From Desarmillaria ectypa (lineage: Eukaryota; Basidiomycota; Agaricomycetes; Agaricales; Physalacriaceae), in NCBI GenBank assembly GCA_030407005.1, contig JAUDYN010000002.1:620001-684000 (forward strand): DNA of 64,000 nucleotides, written 5' to 3'. Under the pieces are notes generated by a model, which had not been told where the DNA came from, ran no database searches, and worked only from the letters and a program-made list of their open reading frames with translations. Below, one piece after another: positions 34,429 through 44,252 of the stretch. Position 1 is the stretch's first letter. Every line of letters begins with the position of its first letter. A program made the position numbers and the translations under genes.

Positions 34429-36741
34429 ATGCAAGTTGTTCTTCAGATTGCATGTACTTTCTTAGGCACTCTTGTGGCCTACGGATTGTATCAGCTCGTC
34501 AAAAACTTTTATCTCGAGTATACTTCCCCCCTCAGTGATCTTCCTGGGCCCGAAAGCCCGAGCTTTTTCTCGGGTAATTTGAAGCAGATATGGGCGTCGG
34601 TACGTCTAGGAGCACGGTAAACATGGATGTGCGTGGTTATGATTGTTTCCAGGAGGACAGTAATCTACACGACGAGTGGGTCAAGCAATATGGACCTACC
34701 ATCAAATATGCGGGAATCTTAGGCGTAAGAGTTTTAATCTTCATGGTTCTCTACTACATGCTTATGTCATGCAGGGGAACCGGTTGCTCACGACCGATCT
34801 ACGAGCAATTTCTCACATCCTTAATAATGCTTACGACTACCCTAAACCGCCCCATAGCCGATACAACTTGGGGCGCATTATTGGCAAAGGTCACTTTCCC
34901 CCATGAACTTTGCGAACGACCCGGTAATCTGTCTGCAGGTGTCCTTGTCGTTGAAGGAGAAAAACACAAGCAACAGGTACTAATTTAGTGCAAAGCATGG
35001 AATGGTTCATTCATTAACCTTGGTCTTGTGATTGAAGCGAAGGACTATGGTGCGTATGCCGAGTGGCGGGAGTCGCTGATTTCTAGAGAAGTTGAACTTA
35101 CACGTCGACAACAGAATCCGGCCTTTGGACCCGCTCAGATTCGTGAACTTAACACCATTTTCCTTGAAAAGTCCCTTCAGGTACGAGGTTCTGTGTCTGA
35201 TATTCCTCCTCCAATCGACGAGCGGTATTTTTCGATAGTTACGAGATTTATGGACAACAGAATGCGCGGCCGCACAAGGATCTCTTCACACTGACGTACT
35301 GTCGTGGTTAAGTCGGTTAACCTTGGATGTCATTGGTCTGGCCGGTACGTATTGGTGCTTTTTATTTGTACCTATTCCTAATACGCATCCCAAAGGTTTC
35401 AACTACAAATTCAATTCACTCAACCCCAGTCATACCCCAAATGAGTTGAACGAAGCGTTTACTGAAATTTTTGCGACTACTACGCGATCAAATCCGTTGC
35501 TATTTATCAAGACCTTTTTTCCGATATTACGTTTTATCGTAAGAGACTCGCCGTCTTCGTCACTAGGAAGGTTATTTACCACAAATAAGCCTGATCCACG
35601 GGATGCCCAAATTTCCAGAGCGCAAGAAACCATGAGTCGAATTGGGCATCAACTCCTCGATGAAAGTCACGCCCGCCTTCGGGCAAGTGGAGAGAAAGGT
35701 AGTTCGACTGCTCGGGATCTTCTCTCACTACTCGTTAAGGCAAACATGTCTCCTGACGTCGGTGAACATCAACGCATGACTGATAGCGATGTTTTAGCCC
35801 GTAAGTACCTCTACTATCTGTTTGACTGTCTGGTGCATATCAATATTCAAAAGAGGTCCCGACTTTCTTGGTCGCTGGGCACGAAACCACAAGGTGAGTG
35901 GAAATTGAAGGAGATAGTCTACGTACCTAACCGTCCCGCTTAGCACTGCGACAACATGGGCTCTTTTTGCTTTAACTCAAAGTCCAGATAGTCAGATCAA
36001 GCTGCGGGACGAGTTGTTACGGGTTGAAACCGATACACCCACAATGGATGAATTGAACGCTCTACCCTACTTGGATCGGGTTGTTCGGGAGACTTTACGC
36101 GTACATTCTCCCGTCCCAGGAACTATTCGCATTGCAGGGAAGGATGATGTGATCCCTTTAAGCCGGTCGTTCGTTGACAGGAAAGGCAGAGTCCAAGATT
36201 GTATCAGGTGTGTATATAATCCCACGCTGGCTAGGCACTCATTCGAAACGTCAATACCAGGATCAGAAAAGGCCAGACTATCATGATTCCTATTGTTGCA
36301 GTCAACCGAGACGAAGCCCTGTGGGGCGAAGATGCGAGGACATTCAAGTTAGTCCTGGCTGACTTATGTATTGGTCTACCCAGCTGATCATAGGAAACCA
36401 GACCAGAAAGATGGGAAAAGGTTCCTGATACAGTGAAGTCCATACCTGGTGTATGGGGAAACCTTTTGTCATTCATTGGTGGTCCTCGTTCGTGCATCGG
36501 GTATCGCTTCTCTCTGGTGGAGTACGTGCTATGCATTTTGGTCTTTCGTGCTCGCTTCTGACCAAACCATAGGATGAAGGCCATCCTCTTCACTCTCGTA
36601 AGAGCATTCGAATTCGAATTAGCCGTCCCTGGAGCGGAAATCGCGAAAAGGTCTGTCATCGTGCAACGGCCATTGCTCAGAAGTAATCCCGGTGCCGGGA
36701 ATCAAATGCCCATTATAATCAAGCCATACCAGAGAGTGTGA
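34429..36741 (+). CDS. Cytochrome P450 (copy 1 of a tandem pair)
   Basis: A membrane-anchored monooxygenase, probably ER-bound and served by P450 reductase; substrate unknown. The ATG at 34429 opens a hydrophobic anchor ([19 protein letters not shown]), then [14 protein letters not shown]. Later: [30 protein letters not shown], a 12-nt exon encoding RRTM (35038-35049), [13 protein letters not shown], and LRDLWTTEC. The I-helix has AGHETT, the K-helix ExxR is ETLR, then PERW, and the heme loop [10 protein letters not shown] holds the Cys ligand. The stop is at 36739-36741. At least ten short introns; 35539-35589 (51 nt) keeps the frame open if retained. Intron positions match the next gene. 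It appears complete, about 520 residues. Confidence 0.88.
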
Positions 36742-37055
36742 AGAATGGTGTACGGGCTTTCGGCTTCCTCAGGCTGTGTCAATGATATATACTTTATACA
36801 ACAATGAACGGTGAATGCTCCGATGTTTCAGTGCGGAGCCGGCGTAAGGGGCTGTTACATTTTTGTGAAGACCGACGGTATCCGTCGCATCATTGCTTCC
36901 GTGCTCCGACGGAGACTACCGGACTTCGAGAGCTTTAGGCCCATATATAAACGCCTATGCTGCTAAATTATTTCTGTGTACCTCTCAAGCCTTGCGTCTT
37001 TTCAACCTCATCACTCTACTGCTATCGACTCCCAGTTCATACAACGAAACATGGT
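36742..37055. promoter_or_regulatory. Intergenic with TATA box, upstream of P450-2
   Basis: 314 bp between the tandem P450s. A TATATAAA box lies at about 36944-36951. An ATG at 36957 is too near this box to be the likely start. Confidence 0.45.
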
Positions 37056-39453
37056 ATGAGTCCGTTATATTTCCGGAATTTAGTATCTAACTCTGTCGCT
37101 CCTAATCGCCGTCTCTTATGGCTTGTGACTACTTTACAACTAGCTCTTTTCTGTAGTGTTGAGTGCATTGGTGGGGTATTGTTTGCTTCAGCTGTGGAAA
37201 TTTTTTGGGGGTGGCGCTTCTTTCCTTCGTCATCTTCCGAGCCCGAAGGGAGGAAGTCTTATTCTTGGTAACCTCAGAGAAGTGCTAGCGTTGCGGGCAA
37301 GTACAGCGATGTCCTCATTAAGCTGATAGATTTGACGTACCTGCAGAACAATCCCGATGCTGTCCATGAACGCTGGCTTCAACAGTGCGGACCTACGTTA
37401 TCGTATAGAGGAATCTTTGCAGTGAGATCATTCCTTTTTTTTTGACCTTCGAAGACGATTGACACACGCTAACAGACGAGGTATCTTTTGACCATCGACA
37501 CGAAAGGTATATCTGTCTTGCAACATGTTCATTGGACGAGGGTCCTCAATTTTTGAATAGCAATAGCCCATGTTCTGTTCAATGCATACGACTACCCCAA
37601 GCCTTCGATGACGCGCAAACTTCTAGGTGAAGTCGTTGGTGAAGGTCAGACATTCGCCCGTCATTCTTTGCCCTCGATTGACTATCTTTCTCAGGCATTC
37701 TGACAGTGGAAGGTAGCAAGCATAAACAGCAGGTATGCAACTAAAATTCTTAGGTGGTGCCACCCGCATGCTAAATGCAAGTCCTTAGCGTAAAATTATG
37801 GTATGATTTACTCGATGCATGATCGAAGCTTCTTCTGAATCGTCACAGAATCCAGCGTTTTCCTACGCTAACATCCGCGAGTTTCATGAAGTGTTTCTGG
37901 ATAAAGCCATCCAGGTATTCACACCCAGTACGGATAGCGGGCCATTTTGACCTCCTATGATAGCTACAGCAGATATGGACGGTGGAATGTCTTAAGTCTT
38001 CAGGGAAAACACGAATCGATACCGTGTCGTGGCTCACCCGTTTGACGTTGGATGTCATAGCCCGCACTGGTATGTTCGCTTGTTTCACTCAGCCAGCTCT
38101 ACTCATCTCTTCTAGGGTTTAATCACAAAATCGACTCTCTAAACATAAACGATCCACATAATGAAGTTCATCAGGCACTTGTCGAACTACTACGTGTAGC
38201 CAACGAAAGTCGGCCTATGCGTGTGCTCTGCGCTCGGTTTCCTGTCTTGAAATGGATTGTAGGTCCTACACAGAAGATAGATTCAACGGTCTGACTTTGG
38301 CTCCTAATAGCCCAGTCAAAGTAAAGCCCGACTACAAGCTATTCAGGATACTCTGGTTCGTCTTGGCAAGCACTTGCTAGCAGAGGCCAAGGTAGTGGGT
38401 GACGCAGAGAAAGGGGACAACAAAGATCTATTTTCTTTGCTCGTCCGGGCCAATGCTTCACAAGACGTTCCTATCGATCAGCGCATGAATGAAGCGGATG
38501 TTTTTTCACGTATGCCTTCTCTTAAAATATCGACGCTGCTTGTTAAAGTTACTGACAGAGGTCCCAACGTTCTTGCTTGCCGGACATGAAACGACGAGGT
38601 CAGTTCGTAGCTGTTGTGGCGCGCAAACTGCACTAATGCATCTATTCAAAGCACTGCCGTGACATGGACTATTTATTACCTGTGTCGGTACCTCAACGTT
38701 CAGACCAAGCTTCGCCAAGAGCTTCTCGCTGTACCCACAAGCACGCCAACAATGGAAGAGTTAAACACACTACCGTACCTGGATTGGGTCATCAAGGAGA
38801 CCATGAGAGTGCGGCCTCCCGTCCCCTCGACGATACGCGTTGCGGCTAAAGACGATGTGATACCCCTGCGGCATCCATTCCGAGATAACAGAGGCATATT
38901 GCAAAATTCCATCCTGTGAGTTCCCCTCTGTTACAAGAAGAAGACTGCTGAACAGTGGGACGAAGGGTTAAGAAAGGCGAGATGATCGACATTCCAATAA
39001 TGGCATTAAATCGAGATAAATCTTTGTGGGGTGAGGACGCGGAAGACTACCGGTATGTCCAATCCATGATTTCTGTCTGGTCCTTTGACGAAGAGCATCT
39101 GGTAGGCCGGAACGGTGGGGGAAGGTCCCTGAAGCTGTGCACACGATTCCGGGCGTGTGGGGTAATATGACGACCTTTATTGGGGGACCCCGATCGTGTA
39201 TTGGTTATCGGTTTGCAATCGCCGAGTGCGTTTTTTTTCCCAACTATATGCCATTAGGTATCATTGACTGATGCCGTGTAGGATGAAGGTTATCTTGTTT
39301 ACCATTATTCGAGGGTTCGAGATAGAACTGGCGGTGCCATACGAAGACATCATCCCGAAAGCTTCCGCCGTCCAACGACCAGTGCTGAAAAATAGTCCAG
39401 CTGATGGTCCTCAGATGCCTGTGTTTGTTAAAATTTATCAACACGAAGGATAG
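37056..39453 (+). CDS. Cytochrome P450 (copy 2 of a tandem pair)
   Basis: Paralogue of the preceding P450, same direction and same intron plan. The start is unsure: the ATG at 37056 joined through an intron (donor about 37106, acceptor about 37155) to [13 protein letters not shown] is the best I found; 36957 is an alternative. The anchor is followed by [37 protein letters not shown], a 12-nt exon encoding RKIM (37789-37800), [19 protein letters not shown] and [10 protein letters not shown]. The I-helix reads LLAGHETT, the ExxR ETMR, then PERW and the heme loop [13 protein letters not shown]. The end is [10 protein letters not shown] at 39453. One intron near 38919-38966 keeps frame only with the acceptor ACGAAG. 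Core residues are all present, so it is probably active, but an N-terminal defect cannot be ruled out. Confidence 0.8.
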
Positions 39454-40109
39454 CAGCGTCACTGCGAATGGATATTATGCTTGTACGTGCCATATATACG
39501 ATGTCCATTGTAATTGCATACAACAAATACCATGGTTTGGAGCAATATATGATGATGAAGAGTGGTCTTTATTACAGTACTCGATAGCGAACCATGCAAA
39601 ATGCTACTGTACAAATTGTATCCGAGAAGCAAAAGATTAAACTACCGTACATATCCGATTGTCCAAAAGAAAGCGATGCCAGTCACGGACAAAGTCCATG
39701 AAGTATTACAATAGATGCCATATAAAGTCGAACTCTATATCTAACAAAGAAGCAATCAGTAAAGAGCTCAGACGAAGAGAAATGTTTTGAAGATCAGAAA
39801 TAAAAAGGCAATAATCGGTTTGTCTCCACAAGAGTCAGAACAGGTCTGATAGGTATACATCATCATATGTGCTCGAAAAAGAGACTCACCAAAATACATG
39901 TGCGTGGTATCCCAGGAACATATCTATAGAAAAGAGTCGTTAGTTCCAGTTCATCATCAAGGAGAAGAAGAGATCAGAAATAAAAGGCAATATCGGTTAT
40001 CCACACAACCACATGGGTTCGGAACAGGTCTGATAGGTGTATCATCCCGTAATAGGAAAAAGCAGATAGCGAACCGCATACTCACAACAATGTCGATCAA
40101 ACATATAGT
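39454..40109. other. Gap with an imperfect direct repeat
   Basis: 656 bp between convergent ends of P450-2 and calcipressin. About 75 bp near 39799-39873 recurs near 39970-40050 (agatcagaaataaaa, ggcaat, atcggtt, ggaacaggtctgatagg). No gene supported. Confidence 0.5.
39799..40050. repeat. Imperfect direct repeat, two copies of about 75 bp
   Basis: Copy 1 is at about 39799-39873 and copy 2 at about 39970-40050, about 170 bp apart, with small indels. Shared blocks include GATCAGAAATAAAA and GAACAGGTCTGATAGGT. It lies just past the calcipressin stop, so it may be in the 3' UTR. No terminal inverted repeats seen. Confidence 0.6.
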
Positions 40110-40883
40110 CTATACAGGGATCCTGGCTGGCAGAGGGGGCATAGCAGTGACCATAGGCCGCCACTTTGTCCTAGCAGGGGCCGTCTGGCCATACACCCAA
40201 TCCTCCTCCTCGACATCCTCATCGGATTCACACCGATCACAGTCCTCTACGAACACACCCACACAGGAATCCTCAGGACGTATCAGCACTTCCACACTAG
40301 GCCCACGTTCCTGCACATGCAGAAGCTTCAAAGCGGCAATCAGGTCGTCAGCAAGAGGCGTCACATTCGGCGGCTCCTCCTTGATAGGCTCCCAGCCTAC
40401 AGGTGGCGACCCCGGTGGCGAGATGAGGAAGTTCTTTTCGATTGCGGGTGGACGTAGGAAGTTGGCGTCGGGTACTGCTTGACCAAAAGTCGTGATCAAG
40501 GGATTGGGGTCAGCTCTGTATATGCGCAAGATAGTTTGTGATCTGACAATAAGAGGTCAGAAAAAAAAGAATCAGCCACCAAAAAAAAAAACATACAGGT
40601 CCGAAATACCCCGAAGAATAATGGGGTCGCACTCAGTCTTGGCGACTTCCGCGTGCTCCTCCTCAGTATAAACCACGATGATTCGTCCAAAACCCGGTAG
40701 AGGTACCCATTGGTTGATTTCACCGTATGTTTCAAAGTGCGATTTCAGAACGGTGAGGATGACAGGATGAAAGAAGGTCTTAGGTACCGAGGTCACTGCA
40801 AGCGAGTTGGTGGGCTGCGACGACGACGGCGACGCAGGCACAGGCGATGATGTAGAAGGAAGAGAAATCACGTAGTTCGACAT
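40110..40883 (-). CDS. RCN1: Calcipressin (regulator of calcineurin, RCAN/Rcn1)
   Basis: A cytosolic protein that binds and tunes the phosphatase calcineurin. The ATG at 40883 (MSNYVISLPSTSS) starts a short disordered N-terminus, then an RRM-like fold: LKSHFETYGEINQWVPLPGF, FGRIIVVYTEEEHAEVAKTE. One intron (about 40598-40542) joins SDL to SQTILRIYRADPN. The family signature FLISPPGSPPVGWEP follows, then a PxIxIT-like segment around PSVEVLIRP and an acidic stretch (CESDEDVEEEDW), ending at the stop at 40110. The length of about 240 residues is normal. The frame is also open upstream of the ATG to 41009, but that part looks like 5' leader. High confidence. Confidence 0.92.
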
Positions 40884-41405
40884 AATTGGTAGGGATAAAA
40901 CTGCTGCGGAAGGAAGAAATGTGGGAGACGATGATGATAGTTGATGGTGAAGAGGTTGAGTCGCTTTATACCAATTTTTTTCCTCTTCATACGATGCTGA
41001 CATAAGCAAACAACTGCGCCGTAAATAGCTGTGCTTTCAGCTGCCTCACTGACTAATCGGCGAGCTACTGCATTGCACTCCTGTCATGCGGACTATGTCT
41101 GTCAACTAGGTGGACTGATTTACATTGTTTCAATTACTGAGCATAAACGTACAACCCACTACAGAGCCTAAAAAAACCGACTCGGGAAAGTGTAGTAATG
41201 GTGTAAATATAATTCAAGTGGGTAAATGAGGGACGACAGCATTTTCACAGATTCGCAAAATATCACCTGTAGGGAGAGTATCGAATCAGATATAGAATGC
41301 TGGTAGATCGAAAGAGTACATGCCCTTGGTCGTGTTGTACACAGCGTTACGTGGCACTCGGACGGCCTTCTCTCCTGTGTCCTTTGTGGAGAAAAAGGCA
41401 GTGCC
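40884..41405. other. Gap without a supported gene
   Basis: 522 bp between the calcipressin start and the CCDC124 stop, both on the minus strand. No further gene; the calcipressin promoter is expected here. Confidence 0.3.
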
Positions 41406-42462
41406 TTATTCGCGCAGGCGCTCCTCAACCTGGGCTTTCTTGGCCTTGAGGGCATCCACCTTCTCCTGCTTACTAGCGTCATACGCGACCAATGTTTGGT
41501 TGAAACTTGAAAGCAGATTCAGAGTCAGGCAGAAACATTCAAGATCTAAGATGCACACTCACGGGTTTTCTGGCGATTTCTGGAACTGCTTGTACAACAA
41601 ATCCTGTGCAGACTGTTAGTGATTACAACGGTACTATCTGCAAGAGCACAGACTTTGTATTGCTGTAGGCGCAGCCCTGCATGCTAGTAAAATATGAGTA
41701 CATCGATCGAGGCCGTGGTATCTCTGTGCACGTACATCTTCTTTGAGTTTAGGCAGTTCGCGTTCCTGGTAAGCTTCGAAGGCAGCCTAGAATCACATCG
41801 ATCGGTAAATCCGCCACCCAGTCATAAAAACGACTTGCCTTGTATCGTCGCTACATTTTGATATTCAGTACTGGTGCAAAACAAGAAAAACAGCGCATAT
41901 ATTCACCTCGGGATGTCTCTCGAGGCCAGCCGCTTGTTGTCCAACGGACGCTTTATCCATCTTGGCGGTGACGACTTCCAAGAGATCCAGAGCATTATCG
42001 ATACCCGTCGCAGAGAAACTCTCTGGCTCCGCCGATTCCCATTCCTTCTTCCCGTTGTCGCCTAATCCGTCGCCAGCAGCGATCGCACCAGGACCAGCAG
42101 GTTTTGGAGCAGGTTTCGTGGCTTTTTTAGAGCCGGCCTTGGGTGGGGCCTTGACTTTTGGTACAGCCGCTTCTTCTTCAGCAAGTAAACGTGCGTTCTC
42201 TGCCTTGCGCTCGAGGTCGGCTTTGCGTTTAGCTTCTTGCTCCTCTTTCTTGGACTTGCCGCCCTTTACATTGGTATCTTTCCAGGCATCTGCTTCCTTG
42301 CGTTCCTAGGCAGCGATGAGTGAGATCAGCTGGGTGAACAATGACTCCAGCAGATTCCTGCCTTACCGCTTCTGCTACTGCTGCCTCCTTCTTTTTCGAC
42401 TCGTTCTCGGCCTTTTTGGCTCTTCCACTCTCTTTCTTTGCGTTTCCACCTTTGGGAGCCAT
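41406..42462 (-). CDS. CCDC124: CCDC124/Lso2-like ribosome-associated protein
   Basis: A small basic protein of the CCDC124 family (DUF1014); yeast Lso2 and human CCDC124 bind idle 80S ribosomes and aid recovery of translation. The ATG at 42462 gives MAPKGGNAKKESGRAKKAEN, a Lys/Ala-rich helix continuing after an intron through RKADLERKAENARLLAEEEA. A linker rich in Pro, Lys and Ala is followed by the conserved C-terminal part: GIDNALDLLEVV, RHPERRYKAAF, ERELPKLKEDHAGLRLQQYK, then small exons to LLYKQFQKSPENPFNQ, ending VEERLRE at the stop at 41406. About 240 residues with about five introns. The HPERR and PENP text is diagnostic. Divergent from the DUF6699-like gene. Confidence 0.85.
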
Positions 42463-42705
42463 TAGTATAAATGGATCGTTGATGAAGAGGTTGTGGTCGA
42501 AACGGAGCCGACTCAATCAGATTATCTTATCTGAATTCCATCACGTGAGCGGATATCTCCGAGCGATGATATTCGATCGAAAAAATGCACCCGAAAATAG
42601 ACAAGGCTATCGCACCTTCATCACAAGGCGCTTGTGCTTTTACTGAGCACCGCTTTACCATTCCAACTATCCTTCCTTTCTTCTACCTCCTCTTTTGTGC
42701 CAACT

Positions 42706-43539
42706 ATGGCTGATAAAGTCGCCAAATGGTCGTCTGGTTCATCCTGTAAGACGGATTCTCAGTATTCATCCTAGGGACTGACGCGACGCTGTAGACGGAC
42801 CCGTGCTGTCACAAACGGACCTGTACCTACTCAACCCCACTCTTGAAATACACCCCATTCTATGCGGGAGGAGTCCCAAGTTCCAACTTGTCTTCAATCT
42901 CAGCAACGGTCAGTGGGTCCTCGAGCCTGAGCGTTCATTATTAGTGGCTCACATAGCGTTTGAAAGGGCATTCCGGGGGTTTCAACCCTGATCAGAGGGA
43001 TGCTGATCTCCCTTTCAATGCTAAAGACGAACCTGCGACACTTCCCCGCGTCCAACAACTGTATATCATCACGGACATCACTCCGTGGTGCACTACTGTT
43101 AAGAACGACCGGGGTGTTACCATGAATGATATCTGCCAAGCCATGTGGAGGGAGTGGGTTATTCAATGTGTTCCTTGTTGACCTCGGTCGCTGAACGTTA
43201 CCTATTACAGTTATTCTGAGCACAACGTAACTGATACGGAGTTTGGGACGCTCCCTCCACGACTGCAGGAGCAAGTCAAACGGGCGAGTAGCTCCCGAGG
43301 TGCTCAGAACGCTCATTGGAACATGTATTATTCTCCCGGACAGGCTGCTACTCGGTTCAGGAGATTTGGTAGGCTGTATTTTCGTTTGATGTCTTTCAAT
43401 TTATTCTAACGGTGCATGTGCTAAAGATTGGCTCCGGGATCGATACTATTTCGAGAGCTTGCGTCGAGATGACGCCTACGCGGAGTCTCGTCTTGGCTTC
43501 AAGGCTCCGAACATCTTCGTCATGTCTTTGACAGCTTAA
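42706..43539 (+). CDS. DUF6699-like protein, short form
   Basis: Unknown function. The ATG at 42706 (MADKVAKWSSGSS) is joined by an intron to YGPVLSQTDLYLLNPTLEI, then PILCGRSPKFQLVFNLSNG, a further intron to GFNPDQRDADLPFN, EPATLPRVQQLYIITDI and GVTMNDICQAMWR. It ends SRLGFKAPNIFVMSLTA at 43539. About 210 residues in five exons. The block GPVL..., EPAT(L/F)PRV, VT..D(V/I) recurs in the next gene at 44253. From memory this is the basidiomycete DUF6699 domain, common in disordered fungal proteins. No signal peptide or membrane helix. Confidence 0.72.
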
Positions 43540-44252
43540 TCATATCTTTCAATATCTTTCAGTCAGCCGCTTCCGGATGTATAACATGTTCTCTTTGTAA
43601 TCCATAACCTGGATTGATAAGAAAAAAAAACATCAGCCATGAATTTGGGAAAGGCAGTTATTGGCCGTGTAAAACAAGATCCTTTTTGCAGCGGCAGGGA
43701 AACATGTTTAATTGTACAGCCAAAGATGCCTACATCAGGAAGAATCAGCGGCTGTACCTCACGTGTAATTTGAAATGACTCGATTTGGGATAATCGCTGT
43801 TGAACTGAGAGAAACCCTCTAACCACTCACACCGACCTTTCATTGTTGTATACGTCCTCCCCCCAATCATCTGATCGGACATCGTATACGTATTCATCCA
43901 ACGTTAACATCGCAGAGGACGAGGTCGGCAGAAAAATAGTCGCCTTTGTTACTTCTCGATCACGGAAGGAGGCTGAATATTTTATTAGGATAAGAAGGGA
44001 ACGGCCTGGTACGTGTATCTTGACAACACAGATCACATTAGCGGTCTCACGGCCCATGGAATCACAGCTATACTCTATTCGGGACTTTTGGACCAAAAAA
44101 TATCGAGTCAAAACGGAAAAAGTGAGTCAAACTATCACGCATCTTCGCGTATCTCATGCTGTTACCTAGCGTGCCTACACCTACTTGAGGAAATACAGCA
44201 ACCATTTTTGGATATTCGGAACTAGAAAGAATACTCGGATATTGAATTGACA
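43540..44252. other. Gap without a supported gene
   Basis: 713 bp. Frames of about 90-108 residues exist on both strands (43843-44169 plus, 43827-44111 minus), overlap each other and match nothing I know. Likely intergenic. Confidence 0.3.

Noticed and set aside
36957..37271. 104-residue plus frame over the start of P450-2
   Set aside because: Its downstream part reads in a different frame from the P450 anchor; only its first codons may be used as an exon.
38910..38975. Apparent one-base shift in P450-2 before [10 protein letters not shown]
   Set aside because: The later acceptor ACGAAG gives the right phase and matches the layout of P450-1.
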